NCBI GenBank assembly: GCA_900239685.1
Contig: OENT01000032.1
Coordinates: 124,001-188,000, forward strand
DNA from: Rotaria macrura
Taxonomy: Eukaryota > Rotifera > Eurotatoria > Philodinida > Philodinidae
Length of the DNA stretch: 64,000 nucleotides
Direction: 5' to 3'
In this document: positions 24,363-39,500 of the stretch, piece after piece
Position numbering within the stretch: position 1 is the first letter of the stretch
How the letters are laid out: each line of letters opens with the position of its first letter
Program-made: the position numbers and the translations under genes
Notes under the pieces: model-generated
What the model was told of the DNA's origin: nothing
Database searches by the model: none
What the model saw: only the letters and a program-made list of their open reading frames with translations

Positions 24363-25458
24363 AAAAAAAAAAGAAACAAAAAGACGAAGAAGAAAAGAAC
24401 AAAGGAAATGATTCGTATCTTTTTATAGGACTTATCGCTTGTAATTGTTGTATAAGAATGAGAGAAAAGAAAAAGAAAAGAACCGAAAAAAGAAGAAGAA
24501 AAAAAATCTGAGTGATCTCTTCAAATAACCAAATATGATTAGCATGAGAAAAAAAGAGAAAAAGATTTTCATCAGTAATAGATGCATACAAGGCAAGTGT
24601 TAACAGTAGACATCAACAAACGAATAATTTGGAGAACGACTCAGTGATAGACAGAAAGAATGCAAACGATGGTATTTCCGGTCGGGCGTGTTCTTCTTGT
24701 GGTTCTATTTCCATAATCGAGCAAATTTGTGTACGAATGACTTTTAAACGAAATAGTTTGCTCTTCTTTTTTTTATTAATAATACAAATCCGAAGACAAG
24801 GTAAGACAGACGATTTTCTTTATATTTAATCATCCTATGTGCATAAGAAATGACATAAAAGTCTAGTTGAATCAATGAAAGAGAGAGAGAGTGTGTTATA
24901 GAACTTGTGTTTCCGTCATTCTTTTTGTTGAAAGAGTCTATGTATGTGTGTATGTGTGCTCGCACTTGTGAACAATATATGTAAAGAATGCCAATAGGGA
25001 GTGTGCTAAATATGATTGAATATAAACAATATGAAGGGCGAACATGTCAATTGACATTCATGGGACAGCTTAGGTCTTCCTTTCTGAATCCGTATGCACT
25101 AGCTAACTTTATATAATAAATTGCGTGTCATTTTATTTCTGCTTGACCGGTATTCATGTTATATTAAACATAATTTCCTGAACAACGATTCATTCTTCAT
25201 AATCATGTTGTCGATGATAAAACTAGAAAAAGACTATAGATAAGAAGTCTTTTGATCTTAGAAGCAAAGAAAAAAGAAAAACCCTTCTAATATTCGGGTA
25301 ATAATCATCTTTTGAATATTATCTTCGTCATATTTTTTTGCTTTGTAGGAAGTTTCTCTCTTATTTATGTTAGTGTTTTTCTTAGATGCTTGCATGCATC
25401 TCATTTGATCTTCTTCTTTTTTAGATGTTGCTAACCGAGAAGTAGCGTCGATTAATTG
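24363..25458. other. Intergenic, no gene seen
   Basis: A purine-rich 3' flank (24361-24510, A/G tracts) is followed by AT-rich sequence with a short GA run near 24879. There is no supported exon; minus-strand frames here are lysine- or hydrophobic-rich products of the base composition. Confidence 0.5.
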
Positions 25459-26924
25459 ATGTCTCATATTGGGTTTCCATCCATGTATAATCTAACTTGG
25501 TCAAAATATATTAGTGAAAAATTCTTCAAAACATCAAATGATCCAACATCGTCAGATACAGTACTATCGAAAAATCTTTGGATAATGAATCGATTTACTA
25601 TTGTTCAACGATCATTTTTTATACTTTCACTTGTAAGTTATGTCTGTTCTTTTGATTAATCAACTGAAAAAAAGTCGAGTGAATATGGAAAGATGAAATA
25701 TTACGGATATGTCATAGAATACTGAAATAAACCATTATCGAGGGAGATGAAAATATTGAGCGAATTTTTTTCATTCACTGATTAACCTTGACCGTCTATG
25801 CTGATGAACTATATATAATCAATTGTTTTCATAATTGATTAAGAAAAAAAAAAAGAAAACATTAATCATCTAATATTCAATAAATATTTTTACTTAACGA
25901 TAAGAACAACACGAACTAGATGTTTTTTGAATGAACAAAATTGTAAGAAGGCTTCGACTCATCGCTAAGATGATCTTTCTTAAAAGATAACAAGACTAAA
26001 TAGATTTTTTTGCAGCAATCAAATGTAATTGTATTTATATCCGACAAAGAACTTAGATGTTTATTTTTCTCTCCGATTTTCTCTAATCAATCATTTATAC
26101 ATGATGACATTGAATTTTAACGATTAAACTTATTCCGAAATAAATAGAATAAAGAAATCATTGGAAATCTGTGTGTTTACTTTTTATATTCTCGTTCAAA
26201 TATCATTTTAATTGACTTCTATTGTCTTCCATAGATTGCTCTTTTTTGGATCATTTTTATCATAATCTACATGTTAAGTCGTATTATTATTCGATTCGTA
26301 TCAAATTTAAAACGTTTTCACTTTCAATATGATTCTCCATTAACATCAAACGATAAGATCTGTCGAGCATTCGTTATATCATCAAATCAATACGGGTCAT
26401 TTCGTCCAACACACTTACCATCACCTTTGCTCTATCGTTCTGACAGCTTATTTTCAAATTGTGATTTCACGATCAATACTGATCAAACAACATCAATAAC
26501 CAATCTTAATATTAATTCACAATCACATGAAAATAATGCTAGTTTATTAGAATATTACTTGAAAACTTATAATCCATTAAATATTGATTTAACAAATAAA
26601 ACCGACAGTAGTGTTACGATGCCGACTATGAAAGATGAATCATATGATGAAGCACCAAGTGATACCGATACACGTCCAATTGCAAATTGCTATACACTTA
26701 ATTGTACAAATAAACGAAAACTACATCATAGCAAATGTTATACTCGTCTCAAAGAACCAGAAAACTGTTCGGCAACAATGAGTATCGCTGACGATCGATT
26801 GTCCGAATGTAGTACTAAATTAACGAGCGTCGCATTGCCTATAGTGATGATCACAGATTGTTCGGATAGTCAACGGCTACATACAGATATTATAGAACTT
26901 GATGAAGATGAAAAGGACACATGA
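25459..26924 (+). CDS. Unknown single-pass membrane protein, 287 residues, 2 exons
   Basis: The exons are 25459-25632 and 26235-26924, phase 0, with canonical gtaagt and atag. The N-terminal ~50 residues are hydrophilic with an N-glycosylation-like NLTW. The transmembrane segment is split by the intron (FFILSL / IALFWIIFIIIYML, about residues 53-72) and followed by a positively charged stretch (SRIIIRFVSNLKRF). The remaining ~200 residues are S/T/N-rich with an acidic end (ELDEDEKDT). No domain is recognised. The tail has several cysteines (CYTLNCTNKRK, SKCYTRLK) but no clear zinc motif. Membrane orientation by the positive-inside rule puts the long tail in the cytoplasm. The coherent splice of a single hydrophobic helix across the intron is good evidence that the gene is real. 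Confidence 0.7.
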
Positions 26925-28091
26925 TGAGTGTTGTATTTCAATGTAATCGAGTTATTGCTTTATATATATATATATATACATACATGTATTTAAATGAATA
27001 TAAGTCTTTTATTTTGCATTGATCGATAGCATGGGAGAAAAACAAAAAATGTCAAGTGAAACAATCAATTATTTGATTCGCTTTCAAATAAAGAAATCGA
27101 TTCTTTGCATGATCATCAATGGATAATTGTGTCATAAAGAAATATTAAAAGAAACACGGACACTATGCTTTCTGTCATTTACTTTGTTCACATTTTTTTT
27201 CATTAGAGGAGGAATCCTATACATCTACTTTCGTATATGACAGGTGATTGTAATATTGTGTCGGTTTGCTGTTTGATGTTAAGTTAAAGATGTCATGAGA
27301 TTATTATTGTTCGAAGTAGTGCTTCATATATTATTCCTAATCATATAATATTTTTATTCATCATCTTTTGATTTTTCTCTCTCTCTCTTCCCTACTGTGT
27401 TTTGTTCACCAGTTAAGAGCACAATGTCGTCATCATTGAACATGATGTGATCGATTTCTTTTCTTTCGCTCTCACACACACACACACACTTAATTTTATA
27501 TTGCACTTTTTCTTCACATTTACTTTTTGGTAGGATTATGGATCCGATGAATGTCTAATACAGGTATAAAATGAGTATGTCGTCTTCTTGAGTTTTCTTT
27601 TCATTCATCCAATATATAGTTTAACGAGACAAATAGAGGCGATTGTGTGAACAAACTGACGAGACAACACACCACTGGTCAAAATGAGCACGATCAACCT
27701 TTGTGTCTACTGTTGACAATTGTTTTTTTCTTTTTTTTTTGCCACCTTCTAGCTGCTCTATAAGTGAACACATCAACCTTCTGTCCATTTTACAACTATA
27801 TATATATATTCGTATTGGCAATTTAAAAAGAAGCAAAAGAGGAAGAAAACTTCCGCATTAATATATGCTTTCAAACGGCACAAGTATCTGAATGTATTAG
27901 TTGCTTGTTGCCCACACATACACATCAATTCACTCAATCACTTATTCATCCAAACGAAAACAATAAATGTGCGTTGCATTGGTTCATTTCATTCATTCAA
28001 GCTTCTTTTTCATCTGCTGTGTTTTTTTTTTCTTTGAAGACAACAATCATTGTTTATCTTCCATGAATTTATTAGATTATCAACAATAATA
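26925..28091. other. Intergenic, no gene seen; simple repeats
   Basis: Contains an (AT)n run near 26960-26978 and a (CA)n run near 27474-27488. This should include the promoter of the large disordered-protein gene. Confidence 0.5.
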
Positions 28092-30347
28092 ATGACACAC
28101 ATAGAAGAAAAACTGTATATACAAAGTATTTTTGATGTTATCGATGAAGTTTATCAATTGAAAAATCATGAGCAAAATTCGTCATATGAAGAACGTTTAC
28201 GTGCTTCTTTCAATAAATTACTTATCCCTGATTGGTACAATCATGAGTATACATACATTAATGAATTACGAAAAGCAAAATCTCATGGACAAGTACTTCA
28301 TACAAAACGATATGAGAGTAAGATCTCTGATCAATTTTTATCGTCTCCTTCATCCAATGGTACAACGTATCGACATCGGTCGACAAGTCAATCTTGGTCT
28401 GAACGACCAATATTAAGACATAATTCAACAACGTCAAGCTCTGATACTAATCGAAATATTAGTACTCATAATGGACGTTTAATCTATAATCATGAAACAT
28501 CAACATATGCACCAGGATTACAACGTGTTGCTCAATCGTCAAAATGGTATAAACCAAAGATATTTACAATAAATGGTAAAATGAATGGTCATGCCATTGA
28601 ACCACCAAAAATTTCACCAAGATATTCTAAAATAAGTAGGTGAAGTCTGATCATAATCTTTATTTTGAATGTCAAACAACAATGATGATAAAAATCTTGA
28701 ATATAAATCCTTTTAAGGTGTAAACCTCTTGTCTTGACATCGTGATCTATATGAATTATATAATGAGAGAGATTAGTTGTATTCAACATTGATAGAATAT
28801 TTACATTAGCATGTTTTGTTTTTGGCTTTTATCTATTTATCGTCGGCTAAGAAAGAAAATATGTTGATAAGATTTTCTGATATGAAAATTCTTACCAGAT
28901 ATTGGATTTAAGATTAGATTTACAATTAAGGTTAAGTATATTGTTAGCTTCTTGGATTTTCTTTTATTCTTAGCATGTATTGAATATGATATAGTCATCG
29001 TGTCTTCATTTAAAACATTTTTAATGATATATTAATCCTCTTAGTATTAGAGTGAAACTAAATCAATGAAGTTGGTAAAAGAATAATAAATGAAAATTGA
29101 TCACAAGTAAATGAATACTCATAGATAAAACCTATCACTGAAAACTGATGAAAATCAAACTCGATTTTATGCGTTTCCTTTTTGTCGTTTCAAAGAAAAA
29201 AACATTCTTCGTCCGCACATTGCTTTCTTTGGTACAACTGTAGTTGCATAGAAATTAATCTATTCTTTTGAATATTAAGCATTTGATCATTTGTTACGAT
29301 AAGAATAGGATGTTACTATAAATTTTATTTGAGTATAGTAATCAAATTGATTTTGATGGATAGATCACGTTCAAATCTAATATGTTAGTTCATCGATGAT
29401 AAGACAAACGTGATAGAAATATTCTTCTCTTTTCTTTTTATTTTAAACTCTTTGCCGTTGTCTTCTGCTTATATCACATATGTATATCGCACAGAAACAT
29501 TGATAGGACATATGTACGTACACTTCCTGATATATTTTTCTTCGTTTTTTCGTGCTCGGTGTATTATTAATTTATTGTATTCGTCTTAGTATTTATACTC
29601 GAATGGTTGGGTGATAATTTCATGCTATTCTTTTTTACTTTAGCATATGTATTTGTTGATAGAATCGTTATTTCATAAAAGAAATACATGTTTTGTATAT
29701 AGTCTAGATAGGCAAATGTATCGGTTGGCATGGAGTATACTCTAAAAATGGCATGGCCAATATTGAATGATTAATTGAGAAAAGTAAATACAGAATGATT
29801 GGAATCAAAAGATTGCCTAGCGTATTTTTCTAAGAACGAACAAAAAAAAAAGCAACAGCTTACAAGAGGTCTAATGCTAATCTGATCGTCATCAAACAGA
29901 ATATATATTAGTGATTATTCGAAAGAAAAGTAAAAGTGGGCTTGTTAGATCCAATGCCGGCGCTTTTGTACTCAAATGTTATTTTAGCCACCAGTGTTTA
30001 TTCGTAAAGGACATACATCAATTAGCAATCGCATAATATTATACTAAACCTTCGGCGTATTTTTTGAAGTAATTGATTATTTGCGGAAAAAATAACCCTG
30101 TTTTTTTTCCAAACGAACGAGTACATTTTCAATTTTTCTTTGATTGTCACCGTCGTCATTCAAATCTTTTCATTGTTTAGATTTAATTAAACTTCTATTT
30201 CATTTCCAAATAATCTAGGATCAAATAGTTTCAATCACATGAATCATTCAGACTATGCTTGTTAGTTCTATACAATCTGTTGTTGTGAATAAAATTTTCA
30301 GCATTTTATTAGTATGTTATTTACAAGAGATACACCATATACCACCT

Positions 30348-30382
<35 letters not shown>

Positions 30383-31836
30383 CGATAATTCGTTTTAGGC
30401 TGTTGATTCTTTGAATTTTCGTTCATTTTCAAATCTTATTTTTCATTCGATGCAGTAGGGCGATGAAATGAGAACATCTTTTGATACGAGTAATTGTTTA
30501 CATACTAGTAGAGCAAAGGTTCATTCAGACTAACAAAAAAACATGTTAGTTTCACGTCGCAGTATTTTAATGAAAAGAAAATAGAATAATTAAATGGGAG
30601 ATTTGCTAACCATTTGAGCATGTACAAGTGACTAAATGTTTCACTTCTCATAAGATGTTGTTAATTAAAAGAAATTTATATGCTAAACAAAAGTCATCTG
30701 GTTTAAATAAAACAATAAAATCACGAACTTTCATTGCATCTGTATATGTCAATTTTGATTTTTCTGATAAGAATCCAGACATGTTTTTTGTTCATATTTT
30801 GAAAAATGAAACTTAATCCTTTCTCGAAAATGGAGAAAACTATAGATTTTCTGTATGCACCCGATTTTGAGTGAATTAGTAGGGCATGTAGTTTTAACAG
30901 AAATTTTCTAATTACATTGCAAATATACGATGCAAAAGAATTAAAAATGATATTTGACGCTCGCTTTATCTCTATTTGTATGTTTTGATGGATATAAAAT
31001 GTCATCAGTCGCTCGCACAGTTAATTAGAGAATTTTGTAAAAAATGGGAGCTTGAACATTCTGTAGACGTCTCTAGATGAACGACACCTTCCTGCGATTT
31101 CTACGCTCGTCTCGCCATCATAGTCTTTTACTTGCAGGCTAAATAACGACAACTCAGGTGCAGTACATTTAGAAGTTTTATGTACACATATGTATTTCAA
31201 AAAAAAATATGTATGTGATCATAAATAACAGAACAGAATGGAGTAAGTAGTAAAATGAGAGAAATGTCAGTGCACGTTTATATATAGTCTGGCATCAATA
31301 TAGTCTAAAGAGAAAAACAAGAGTACAGGACGAGTCAGAGATTTTCTTTTTCTCTTCATTTCTTCTGCTCAATCGACCAACTACTATTCCTCGTTATTGT
31401 TAAAGAAGAGAGATGCGAAATGGAATGAACAAGTGTCAGAGAAAAAAATAGAAGTCTTACCATTCATGTTTGACGAGTCACCTTTATTTTTCCCCCCCTC
31501 TCTCTCTCTCTGTCTCTTTAATTTGAGTGCCAAGCTTGTACATACTGACATTCATCCACCTGTCGACAGTGTCTCTTTCTTTAGTTCTCTTTGTTCTATT
31601 CTCATCATATTATATTTGTTCATTGATGATCGAGCTAAGAGTAAATAGCACTGAGACTAAAGCATGTAAAAAAAAAGATCTCGTATTCATCGTTAATACA
31701 TAGCTATTTTTTTCGTTTGTATTTCACATTTTTGTGTTTTGATTTGATTCTATTATCAACTTTCATACGTTTCATACAGAAAAAAAAAACAAAAGAAGCT
31801 CGATTATTTCACTTGTAAGGTTTACATCTATATATC

Positions 31837-31868
<32 letters not shown>

Positions 31869-33457
31869 TGCATGCTATCTTGACGACCTTCGAGTCGGGT
31901 ATATTATACATCAAGATCAATTGATTCATATCTTTCTTTGGGTCAATCGAGATGGATATCAGCATACGTGAGAATTCATTTATGAGGACTTTTTTTCTTT
32001 TGATTGTATGCATGTGTGTTTGTCACTTCGAATAGAAGTGATGCTGGCAACATTATTAAAATTACTTTCTTGTTCTCTGACCTTTCACATATCGTTTTCT
32101 TAGAAAAAGAACGTATCAATTCAACGGATTCTTCGTCTATATCATCATTGGCAAAGACCTTCAATTCTGATCTTGTTTCTAATGAAACTCTTCGACATCC
32201 CATAAAACCACGAACGATGTCTCAAATACCAATGCCAATGGTAGAAAAGGACGATGAATCATCTCTGCAGACTATTTCAGCCGACGCATCTTCGGATGGC
32301 CATATAACAATGGTTCAAAAATGTAAGATTTTAGACATTTATGATATGAATCATTCATTGAGCTATAAAAAAAAAAGAAAAGAAAGCATAATGACTACTC
32401 TTGATATTTCTTGATCAATTATGTTTTACGACAAAACATGTTTGCAATTTTTTTTCCTCTCATACCAAGCTATTTTTATCAGTGTATATGACGACGTAAA
32501 CTCAACAGGTTACGAAACCCGAATAAATACATCAAACAGAAAACCTACAAATAAAATAAGATTAATGGATACAAATATTGTATTTTTATTTTCGTTGCAC
32601 CGTTACGCACTATTGACGTTTCATCATTGAAAAATAGTCATATTGCATTGAATCGTCCCATTATCATTAGTACAAACAATAACGACAATCAACTCATGAC
32701 TACAAATAATTCTCGAATGGATTTAATGAAAAATATTTCATCCGATGTGGAATCTTTTCATTCTTTGGTCTTGCCAACACGTGATAAAAGTTTTTTAGGT
32801 TCAGACTCATCGTCTTATGCTAGTGCGAATGATCAATGTTTATCAACCACATTATCCTCATACTATACAGCTGCAACTGATGATATCTCATCATCATCCT
32901 CGTCGGTAACTGACTACGAAACACCGACACCTAAATTAAATAATGAAGTATTATCTTCGCATGATTCAATATCAGACTTAAGTAATGCTGAAACATTAGA
33001 GCCTAATGCTGAAGGTAATACGCCTCTGATATTAATTGAATGACTATGTTTGTAGAGCTTTATGTATAAACGAAATACTTCAACAAAAAATGGCACTTAT
33101 CATGATATGAAGAGTCAACAAAAAAGTTTCTTTAGAATATTCACAAAAAAAATACTGAGACAAGTATTGTTTTCTTTTTTTGATCGAGTTACCACTTGGA
33201 ATAAAACTAAGAGCAAATTTTGATTAGTTTCAGTCGCATGATCTAAAGTAAACTTTCAATATTATGGTCTTATTTATTTATCTATGAAATAAGATCGTGA
33301 CTTGTAGAGTAGAAACGAAGTAAGACTGAAGAATAAGTTGCATACTGCGACGGTCGAATTGAAAATAATGTTTCTTTTATGTGTAAGCAAAACATTGAAT
33401 GGATGAAGAACGTAAGTCAAATAGTAAGTTATAATAGAGAGAATGTATGTATGTGAA

Positions 33458-33516
<59 letters not shown>

Positions 33517-36500
33517 GAAAGAGAAAAGTAACGTTCGATAGTAAGGCTTTCAGCAGTTGTAGGAATGCAGACTGCAAAAAAATATTTTTCATTCTACGTT
33601 TTGCTTCGTCCATATACAAACAAAGCATTGACACTCATTTTTTTTGTACTAACATTTCGTCAATATTAAAATCATATTTATAGGAATAGTAAGAAAAAAA
33701 TGTTTCTTTTTTTTCCATTGACTGTATGATTGGCCTCGTAGAGTAAGTATTGAAATATGTTTAGACTTTCAATGTTCTTTTTCTCTTCTGCCGTTAATGA
33801 TCGATAGATACGGTACATGCCAATACGTTTCTTCATGAGAGATTGGACACGAAATGACCACTTGTTGTAATACACGTAACTCATTTTCTAGTGATTAAAT
33901 GTCTATATACATAAATATATGTATATACAGAAATACATACATGCGCGTGTCATTTTCTTATCTTCATTACCTGATGTAAGGGAAATACGGTTACCGTAGT
34001 AGGGAGAATGTTCAACGTCACCAAGATGTAGAAATAAAAAAATGAGAAAGAACGACGGATTCTGCCGCATGCGTGCCCATAAATGCGCACGACTTTTTTT
34101 CTTATCTTCACTCATTTCTTCTTCCTTTTTTTCTATACTAACAGACCTCGACATCGTCGCTATTTCAAAAGAAGAACAAAAACCCGCCATCATCCCTCCG
34201 GTTGGTGTTGGCATGGAGAAACTACCATCGTCATATATTTTATCTAATATTTCCAATTCATCTACAACATTTCTCAGTGAAAGCTCACCGTCAACTGAAT
34301 CTCGTCCTATTGAAAATATCCATTGGTATGATGATGGTTCAATCGAAACATGCATTCATCAAACATCATTTCAATCTCCATCAGCAGAATTACGTGAAAT
34401 AGCCAACGATGAAATTTTACATGAAATCGATTTCAATGGTGTTGGTGATGAATTTTTTCTATTTTCACCACGTAATACAACAGATGATGAGCCATCGAGT
34501 TCACTAAGTGAAGATAAACATGATCGGGAATTCGAAAAAATAATTCAGTCAACCAAAATATCTAAACGTATCTATACGACAGACTCTAAAATGGACGATC
34601 AGGATGTAACATTATACGATTCATTTCACTGTTCGTCAACGGTGGATCCGTTTGGTTCTAAAACTATGACTTCATTGTTGATGATAACCGATCTAGATGA
34701 CATATTAAACGATGACGATGATGATGTTGACGATGATGATATTGAACAACAAAATAACTTTAAAGACTCATCAACTTACTTATTAAATCCAAACGTGCGT
34801 CGTCCCATTCAAGAAGATATTTTATATGAAGTTGAACATGAAAATAGTTTTTCCGATAATAGTCAACATACATCGTCAATAATCGGAGCTGATGATAACG
34901 TATGTAGTTTTGGTTTTTTTTTAAATATCCTTGTCTTGGAAATACTAACACGTTTATCATATATATCAGCCAGATGTCCCGTCTTTTTCTTGTAAACATC
35001 TGTTAATATCATCATTGTTCTTGTTTTAGAAGTCAATGAGAAACGATCCAAATGCTGATTTCTTCACATCAACAGAACAATCAATGAAAACGGATATCAA
35101 TCAACCAGAAGAGAACTCTTTTCAGTCAAACGAAATCAATTTTACATCGCAACCAAAAGGAACAACAAGTAATCAGAGTACACTACCAATATATGTTTCA
35201 CCACAATATTATTCAACATTCGATAAACCGTCATCGCTTCATGTCAATACATCTATGAATTCCAATCCATATCGATGGGATTCTTATGATCGTCTATATC
35301 CCGACTTTTCAATATCATCATGTCCGTCATCTTATACGTCGAAAATTCGTCATCGACATTTTTCTGTTGGTTCTTACTATGATCACAAAACAACAACAGT
35401 TGCATTACATCCCATCACTACACTTTATCTACTTGGTAGTGCACCTGTTAGTCCACTGAGTCGAACATCAGCAACTGCATGTGAATCACATTATCATTTA
35501 CATCATATTCCGTTTTCATATGGAACACTAGGCTTACGACGTACAAGTCCATATCTTGAAACAAATACATATATAAAAACTTCTGAATATCAACGACCGT
35601 CATCGCCGAGTCGACATGATTATCAACCAACAATAAATCAATCCAGGGAGCCATACTTGTCGGTAAGCAGTTTTTTTTTTAATTTTCGAATACTCCGTTG
35701 TAAATCCATGATATTAAATAACATATCTAATTTCATGTTCTCTTTTTTCAAATATTAGTCGAGACTTCTAGTAGATATAAATTTCGTTTCAATATTTGTT
35801 ATGCTATATTTGCATGCTAAAATTTCATGTCGAATATTATAGATTATAAGTTGATTGTATTTTTCTTATATCAATCTAATAAATCAAGACGAGAAAGTAA
35901 TCGTAACAACGATAGTCTACGAGTGTATTTTTTCTGACAATTGTTGTTTTATTATGTCAAGAGAATTCCATAGAAGGCTATTGTTAATACAATTTTGTCA
36001 CGATTATGAAACAAAGAAAAAAAACAAAACATAGTGGGCAGTTTTTTTCTACATTCACATGAAACACAGAACATTGAAAATCAAAACTTTTAATAAAATA
36101 TGATACGATAAATTTCTCAGCTATGTTTCAATATCAACGTTTTGAATTAAAAAATTGCAACGATATTCCATTCTAATACAAAAGTCAATTTTATTATTGA
36201 AAATTTGTAGAATATCGAAAGATTGAAATCGAGCATGCTTCATATTCTTTACTTTATTACATTACTATCTAATGCCATGAATTTAATTTCAGACAACTGA
36301 AACTGAACAAACAAGAGTTGGGCCTCAAGTAATTCCTTCACCATCAACATCATCCACAACAACAACAACAGTAACACCAACAACAACATATACAAGTTCA
36401 GTCACATTTCCACAATATGAAGTGCCAACTATCGTTCTACAAGGAACTATTTCAACATCATCTATATCAACTCTTGATCAACCTTCATCTCCTCCGCTCG

Positions 36501-39500
36501 ATGTACCACTTTCGCGTCCGAAGACAAGTCGAGGACGAGTACCTTTACCCCCACCTCCGCCACCTCGTATGACATCGTTAGAGAAAGATCAATGTCAAAG
36601 CATAAATCAAGACGTTGAAAGTACATCAACAGACAATGATAAAACAACCACAATGAATGATGATTTAAAATTTATACGTGGTACGATTCAACGTGTTTTT
36701 GATCATCATGGTGAATCAACAAGTGAATCAAGTACATATTATGAAGAAATTTCCGATGATAATAATAATAATAATAATAATGATGATCACTCAATATCAT
36801 TATCCAACAGTTCAAAAACATTATCAAAACAAGATAATAATCCATATCCAGCTGTAGATGCCTTTCAACGTTTCTATAATAATAAAACACCATCGGATTC
36901 AGAAAAACAGAAGCCAACAACAAATCTTGATGATACACCGATAAGTCATCATTCGTCAGCTTCAGAAAAATTATTTTCACGTTCAGATCCTATCAATGCG
37001 AAAAAACGAGATCTATCAAATTCAACGGATAACGAACAAGCTACATCTGAAGAAATCGACGATACATTGAACGATATCGAAGATGATGATTATCAAGATG
37101 AGAAAATGAAACGTCTAAATAGAAATAATAGTTCACATACAAGTAATGAAAATTCACCATCAAACTCATCGGATAATCAAACAAAGGCAAAGAAATCATC
37201 ACAAGAAACACAAACATTACGAAGAGTATGTTCTTTTTTAATTTTTTCCAAAAAAATATAACCATTCCATAAACGTAGTCGAAAATATCTTAATCAGATA
37301 ATCAAATTCTTTTTGTTTTTTCTTTCGAAAATTTGATTCTAAACGAAATATTGAGAAAAATAATTTCAAACAGAACAATAGCTTTTGTTTTTCATTTATC
37401 AAACAGAAACATTATTTCTTCCGTCAAAACGATTATTTAATCTTCTCATAATTCATGCGTCATTACTCTTTTTTCAACTATTTCCTCCATTTTCTTCTAC
37501 TGATTGGAACATCTATTTGATATCAAGACAAAACAAGTAGAGTACTTTAAAAAAAACTAATCGTGATGGTTAAGTTCATTAAAGAAATATTGGTTGTGCT
37601 ATATTTTAAAATCAAATATAATCGTACGATAAAACAGATTTTTGTCGGGAATTTTGTATTCTGAGCAGTGGGCATATTTATGTCTGGTTCCTTATAAACA
37701 CAATAACAACTTCTCTGATAGAAGCAACATATGTTCTATCATGACGTGCAGATTGAAAAAAATAATGATATTATGGTAAATAAGCATAGGACACATATAC
37801 TAAGCAGAAAGACTAGCTGTGACTATTTGAATGGAAAAAAAACTCTAGTTGCTAGGTGGGAGCTTTTGTCAATTCATTGTTCACAAAGAATAGAATCAAA
37901 TCGTGTGTCAAATTAATAATTAGTGGAACGAATAGAAGTTGTGAAAGAAAATTGAAAATCTTCACAAGGTGAGCGCCTTTCACTAGTAATAATCATACTC
38001 GTATTAAAAAGATTTCATTCGAAAGGATATATATATATTACGATTAAGATTTATTAAGAAGTTCATATCTGAACAATGTAATAACTACAATTAATGAAAT
38101 TTGATGTTTTCACTTTATTAATGAGAAACTTCCTTTGATCAAAGATTCAAAGAAAGATTAGTACGTAAATTAATTGAATTCATCCAAGAGATATCTACAA
38201 AAAAGCCGCTATCTTCACTAACATTTAAAATCTATTCTAGTTCAATGATTTTTGTGATATAACATACATACGAGACAAAAAAGAAAGGCGTGTCACTTCA
38301 GTACATTTCAGCTGAAACAATATTTGACTGAAAAAACAATCTACAATCTATACATAGAAATTTTTATAGGGATCAGTCATCGTTGATCGTTCTGCTTTGT
38401 TAAATGGGAAAAACCTAACGAAGGACAACCGTTTCGGAACCGCCGGAAGCGGTGAATTACTGCATTTAATTTCATCGTCGTTCTCTATACTTTTTTCTTT
38501 TAATATTAACTGGGCATACTTTTCTTCTACGATTGCTACTGATTTCTTCAACCAGAGGTAAAATCTTTAATGTCAAAGCGAAACTATATAGAACACTTTG
38601 TTCCAATAGAAGATTTTCTCACAAAACAGAAGACAATATTCTCAATAATCGAGTCACTTAGTTCTTTTCTCGAATTATTTATTCAACTAGAAACACATGC
38701 AAGTAAAACTATGACGACGTTCTTGCTGTTTTCATTACTTGTCTATCTTTACTTTTTTCAATCATATAACAAATTAGAAACAATTTATGGTTCTTGACAT
38801 AGACGGTTTTCGTTGAGAAATATCAACTCCTATTAAAACAATAGGATAGACTTTGACAAATGAAACTATGTTATATTTATATTCTATAGAAAGAGCAAAC
38901 TATGCCAACGACGAAAAGTGCATCAGGTTCTCAAACAACAATTCAATCCTATGAAACGGCTCGTTCAAGTGTGGCACCTATTGATATAGTTACACAAATG
39001 GTTATCGAACGAAACGATAGTCTTGATGATGGTCATATAGGTGAAATATCGGGTGATATGATTATCTATTATGATGATATTGAAATAGTTGAACATTCAT
39101 CAAATATGAGTTCAAGTGAATCGGATTCAATTTCATCGACGAGTAAATCTCAACATTATTCTAAACCAATTGAACATGCTATTGCATTACCTCCACCACC
39201 AATACCAGCACGTACATTGAAACCGATTCATTTACTCGATAATCAGCAACAAACATCTCCCGTTCAACAAAAAGAATCGATTACATCATCCACCTCAAAA
39301 ATAAATCGAACATATGAATTAGAAAAGTCTGTCATACGTAAAAAGTTCGATGTTAATTCTGTCAATACGATGCTTAATCGCTCAGATTATTTCATGGGTC
39401 CTATTGCAACACATCGTCATCCATCAGCAAGACATTTCGTTGGTAAAATCAATAATGATGATACATCATCACGTCATTCATCGACGATAAATTCAAACGA

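Noticed and set aside
33377-33683. Frames encoding Leu-Ser or Glu-Arg repeats
   Set aside because: Translations of the GA microsatellite on the two strands.
36755-36785. AAT trinucleotide run
   Set aside because: In frame inside the scaffold gene, where it encodes polyAsn; low-complexity coding sequence rather than a separate feature.
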